NCBI RefSeq assembly: GCF_030936135.1
Contig: NC_082618.1
Span: 5,553,034-5,617,033 of the forward strand
DNA: 64,000 nucleotides
Direction: 5' to 3'
From: Gavia stellata
Taxonomy: Eukaryota > Chordata > Aves > Gaviiformes > Gaviidae
In this document: positions 61,801 through 64,000 of the stretch, piece after piece
Numbering within the stretch: the stretch's first letter is position 1
Layout of the letters: each line of letters starts with the position of its first letter
Notes under the pieces: model-generated
Databases searched by the model: none
The model's input: only the letters and a program-made list of their open reading frames with translations
What the model was told of the DNA's origin: nothing
Translations under genes and position numbers: made by a program

Positions 61801-64000
61801 CTGAGGAGGCAGCAGCTCGGTGCACATAAATGATGCTGCAATGGGAGATATCAGATGCTTAAAGACCACTGAGACAAAAATTTGCTTAGTAAACAGGATG
61901 AAGCCCAAGAGCTCTGAGCAGGACAGGTTTTTCACCTCCTCCAGACCCAGTCACAGCTGACTGGTTACTCACCTCCACGGGAGGTAAAAACCAAAAGGCT
62001 GCCGGCACCGGAATGAGCGCCGTGACTCAGCAAGGCAGCCACGCCGCAGCAGCTTACAGGACAGAGGATGAAGGTCGTGTCTCTCAGAGACATAGCACCA
62101 GGAAACAACTTCCAGGGCCAAGCGCCAGCTTATCTAGGTACACCCAGCTAACTCCTACTTCTCCCAAGGAGGGGTATGCCCCGGTTCCTTTTCTCCTCTG
62201 GGGAATCTGTTCAGAGAGAAAAGAAGGGGTGGGATGTCCCACACTTACCTCTGCAAACCATCTTCAGTCTTCATAGAGATTCAGTTATCCACCACAGCAG
62301 TCTTCAGCCAGGGGGACAGTGCATTTGATGAAGCAGAAGACATCTACGCAAGTTCATTTCTCACCCTCATCCAATGTCCTCCTGGTCTCTGCCCTTGCTG
62401 CAGAAAGCCGCAAGAGGGGCGTCTCATTTCCCTTCCCAAAAGGAGAGCGGATTTCCAGGCACAGAGAATGGCTGCAACTCCAAGCATGAGGCATGGGATT
62501 GAGGGAAAAAAAATAACCCAAAAAACCAAACAGTGCAGAAAGGGAACAGACAGTGTTATCATTAAGGGGATTTGAAGGAGACCCTGAAGAATCTACAAGT
62601 CAGCAGGTGCTGGGAAATAATCTTCTTCCACCTCAGCTCCACTTACCCATGCTGTCCCCGTGATCCTACTGGTATAAGGAAAGCTTTCTGCTTGTCCATG
62701 CAATTCCCCCAGACTTCACTGGACTTGGACTGCTGACACAAGAAAGATAGAATAACCTAAGCCACACTATGAACCTCAAGTTCTAAGAATCTCAAAACCC
62801 TCAGAAATCTGTTCTATCTGTTGTTCTAGTCCTGCCATTTTAAACAAAAGCGTATGTTATTTCCCTCCCAGTTGCAAGGCAAGGCTTTTCCTGCAGCCAT
62901 TAGCTCAGCGGCTTCAGGTCGTAGTTCCCGTGGACCACCTGGGCACACACAGCGGGGTGCAGCCCACTAGCTCTGGCAGATAGACACACACCCTGTTTTT
63001 AAACAACCTGTGCTGCCTATTTCTGGATACAAAATTGCTGACAGGCCTGCGAGACCCCTACACCCAGCAAGCTGCTTTATAGCAGTCTACAACACGCTTC
63101 CTGTTTATTGAACACAGAGTCCACACGTATTTACTAAGCCTGGCCACTCACTCCTCCTCTCAGTGTCCTCCAGTTCCGACATCCTCCCCTCTCCCCCTCC
63201 AACATGGTCTTTAATTCCTTAATCTTTAAGTCTATTAATACCACCTAATAATTACTTTGTTCCAAGCCTGCTGAGTAATGACTGCCAACGCTTCTATTTC
63301 ATTACTATTCCTGTAAAGAAACCAAGCTTTAATACATTGAATTTCTGCAGAGAGGAGTGACAAGGTGTGTGCTTGCTGTCCTCTCCCTGCCTACACCTTC
63401 TGCCGGGCAGGGAAAGAGCCAAGCAACTTTATTCTCAAGGCATCTTCAACAGTGTCACAACTCCGTGATCCGGTTCAGAATGATGAACTAATTAAAATTT
63501 AAAAAAATAAAAACCAGTTCAGATAGCTCAGAAGAGAGTTAGAATACAAGAAGTGGGAGGAAGAAAAAAGGCAGTGACCAAACAGCATTTACTACCTTTA
63601 GGTCTCTTCCGTAAGAGAAGCTCCTACACCAGGCTCTCACTCAAACCAACGCTCCCCTCAGTTCCTCCAGAGGTGCTGGGCTTTGGCATTTCCTTCATCT
63701 AATCAAAATAAAGTCTGTTCAACTTAGGATTCAACCTACGTGGATTAAAGGAATTCAAAGCAATAGGGTAAGCAGCCCACAGAGCACGGAGGAAGAGGGA
63801 ATTAATAGCTTCCTTCATTAAAGCTTACCTTCAAAGAAGTCAGGAACAGAACTCGTCATCACCATTTTCTTGCAGACATTTATTTTTATATTCACAGGAG
63901 GATGAATGTAAAAGAAATTTATGTAGATGCTAAATCAAGGCTTTTGTTCTTAACTAGAAAGAAGTCACTCCCAGCATCTGAATTATTTTCTTAAGAGTAG
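55831..64000. other. Upstream flank of SRRM3, no coding gene seen
   Basis: Open frames here are short to moderate, unspliced and domain-free. The region is GC-rich until about 61.6 kb and then turns AT-rich. Contents noted: a GTATCCCATCC-type minisatellite (56085-56400) and a candidate non-coding exon at 62249-62397. The gene expected next by synteny (MDH2) is not in the window. Confidence 0.65.
56085..56400. repeat. Minisatellite, CCTGTATCCCATCC units
   Basis: About 300 bp of irregular 5-15 bp units (catcc, gtatccca, ccctgta) with one longer duplicated block: the string at about 56110-56170 is nearly repeated at about 56230-56290. It begins about 250 bp upstream of the CpG island. Confidence 0.92.

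Noticed and set aside
62901-62911. tRNA A-box-like TAGCTCAGCGG
   Set aside because: No matching B box at the right distance and no cloverleaf can be folded.

Overview
The window reads as a vertebrate, most likely avian, chromosomal segment, probably from a GC-rich microchromosome. Three multi-exon genes can be read through splice sites. They are the C-terminal coding exon of 14-3-3 gamma (YWHAG, + strand), a complete small heat-shock protein gene (HSPB1/Hsp27, - strand) and a complete serine/arginine repetitive matrix 3 gene (SRRM3, - strand). The block SRRM3-HSPB1-YWHAG is the mirror image of the order I know from human 7q11.23, so this is conserved vertebrate synteny rather than an accessory region. 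The bird assignment rests on compact introns, high GC, abundant GC-rich minisatellites, a probable CR1-like LINE fragment and the bird-like HSPB1 sequence. The species cannot be fixed.

Layout: 1-14058 is AT-richer intronic sequence upstream of the last YWHAG exon; its first exon is outside the window. 14059-14715 codes for residues 30-247 of 14-3-3 gamma, followed by a 2.8 kb 3'UTR ending near 17530. 17531-20490 is intergenic between convergent genes and carries AP-1 motifs and minisatellites. 20645-22483 is HSPB1 (three coding exons, 194 aa), with a promoter at about 22490-22960 that holds a perfect heat-shock element. About 22960-24690 is intergenic and contains a 600 bp minisatellite. About 24690-55490 is SRRM3: a long 3'UTR, 14 coding exons (638 aa by exact frame-keeping) and a non-coding first exon in a CpG island at 55430-55830. 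55830-64000 shows no convincing coding gene.

Functionally the genes are independent: a phosphopeptide adaptor, a stress chaperone, and a neural/endocrine splicing activator that drives microexon inclusion. In SRRM3, ten consecutive internal coding junctions are phase 2, so nine exons in a row (B to I, with L and M later) are length-multiples of three. Two of these exons are only 30 and 36 nt, so the microexon regulator itself has microexon-sized exons. Most very long open frames in the window are by-products of GC-rich tandem repeats and are not genes. No mobile system, CRISPR array or prokaryotic feature is present.
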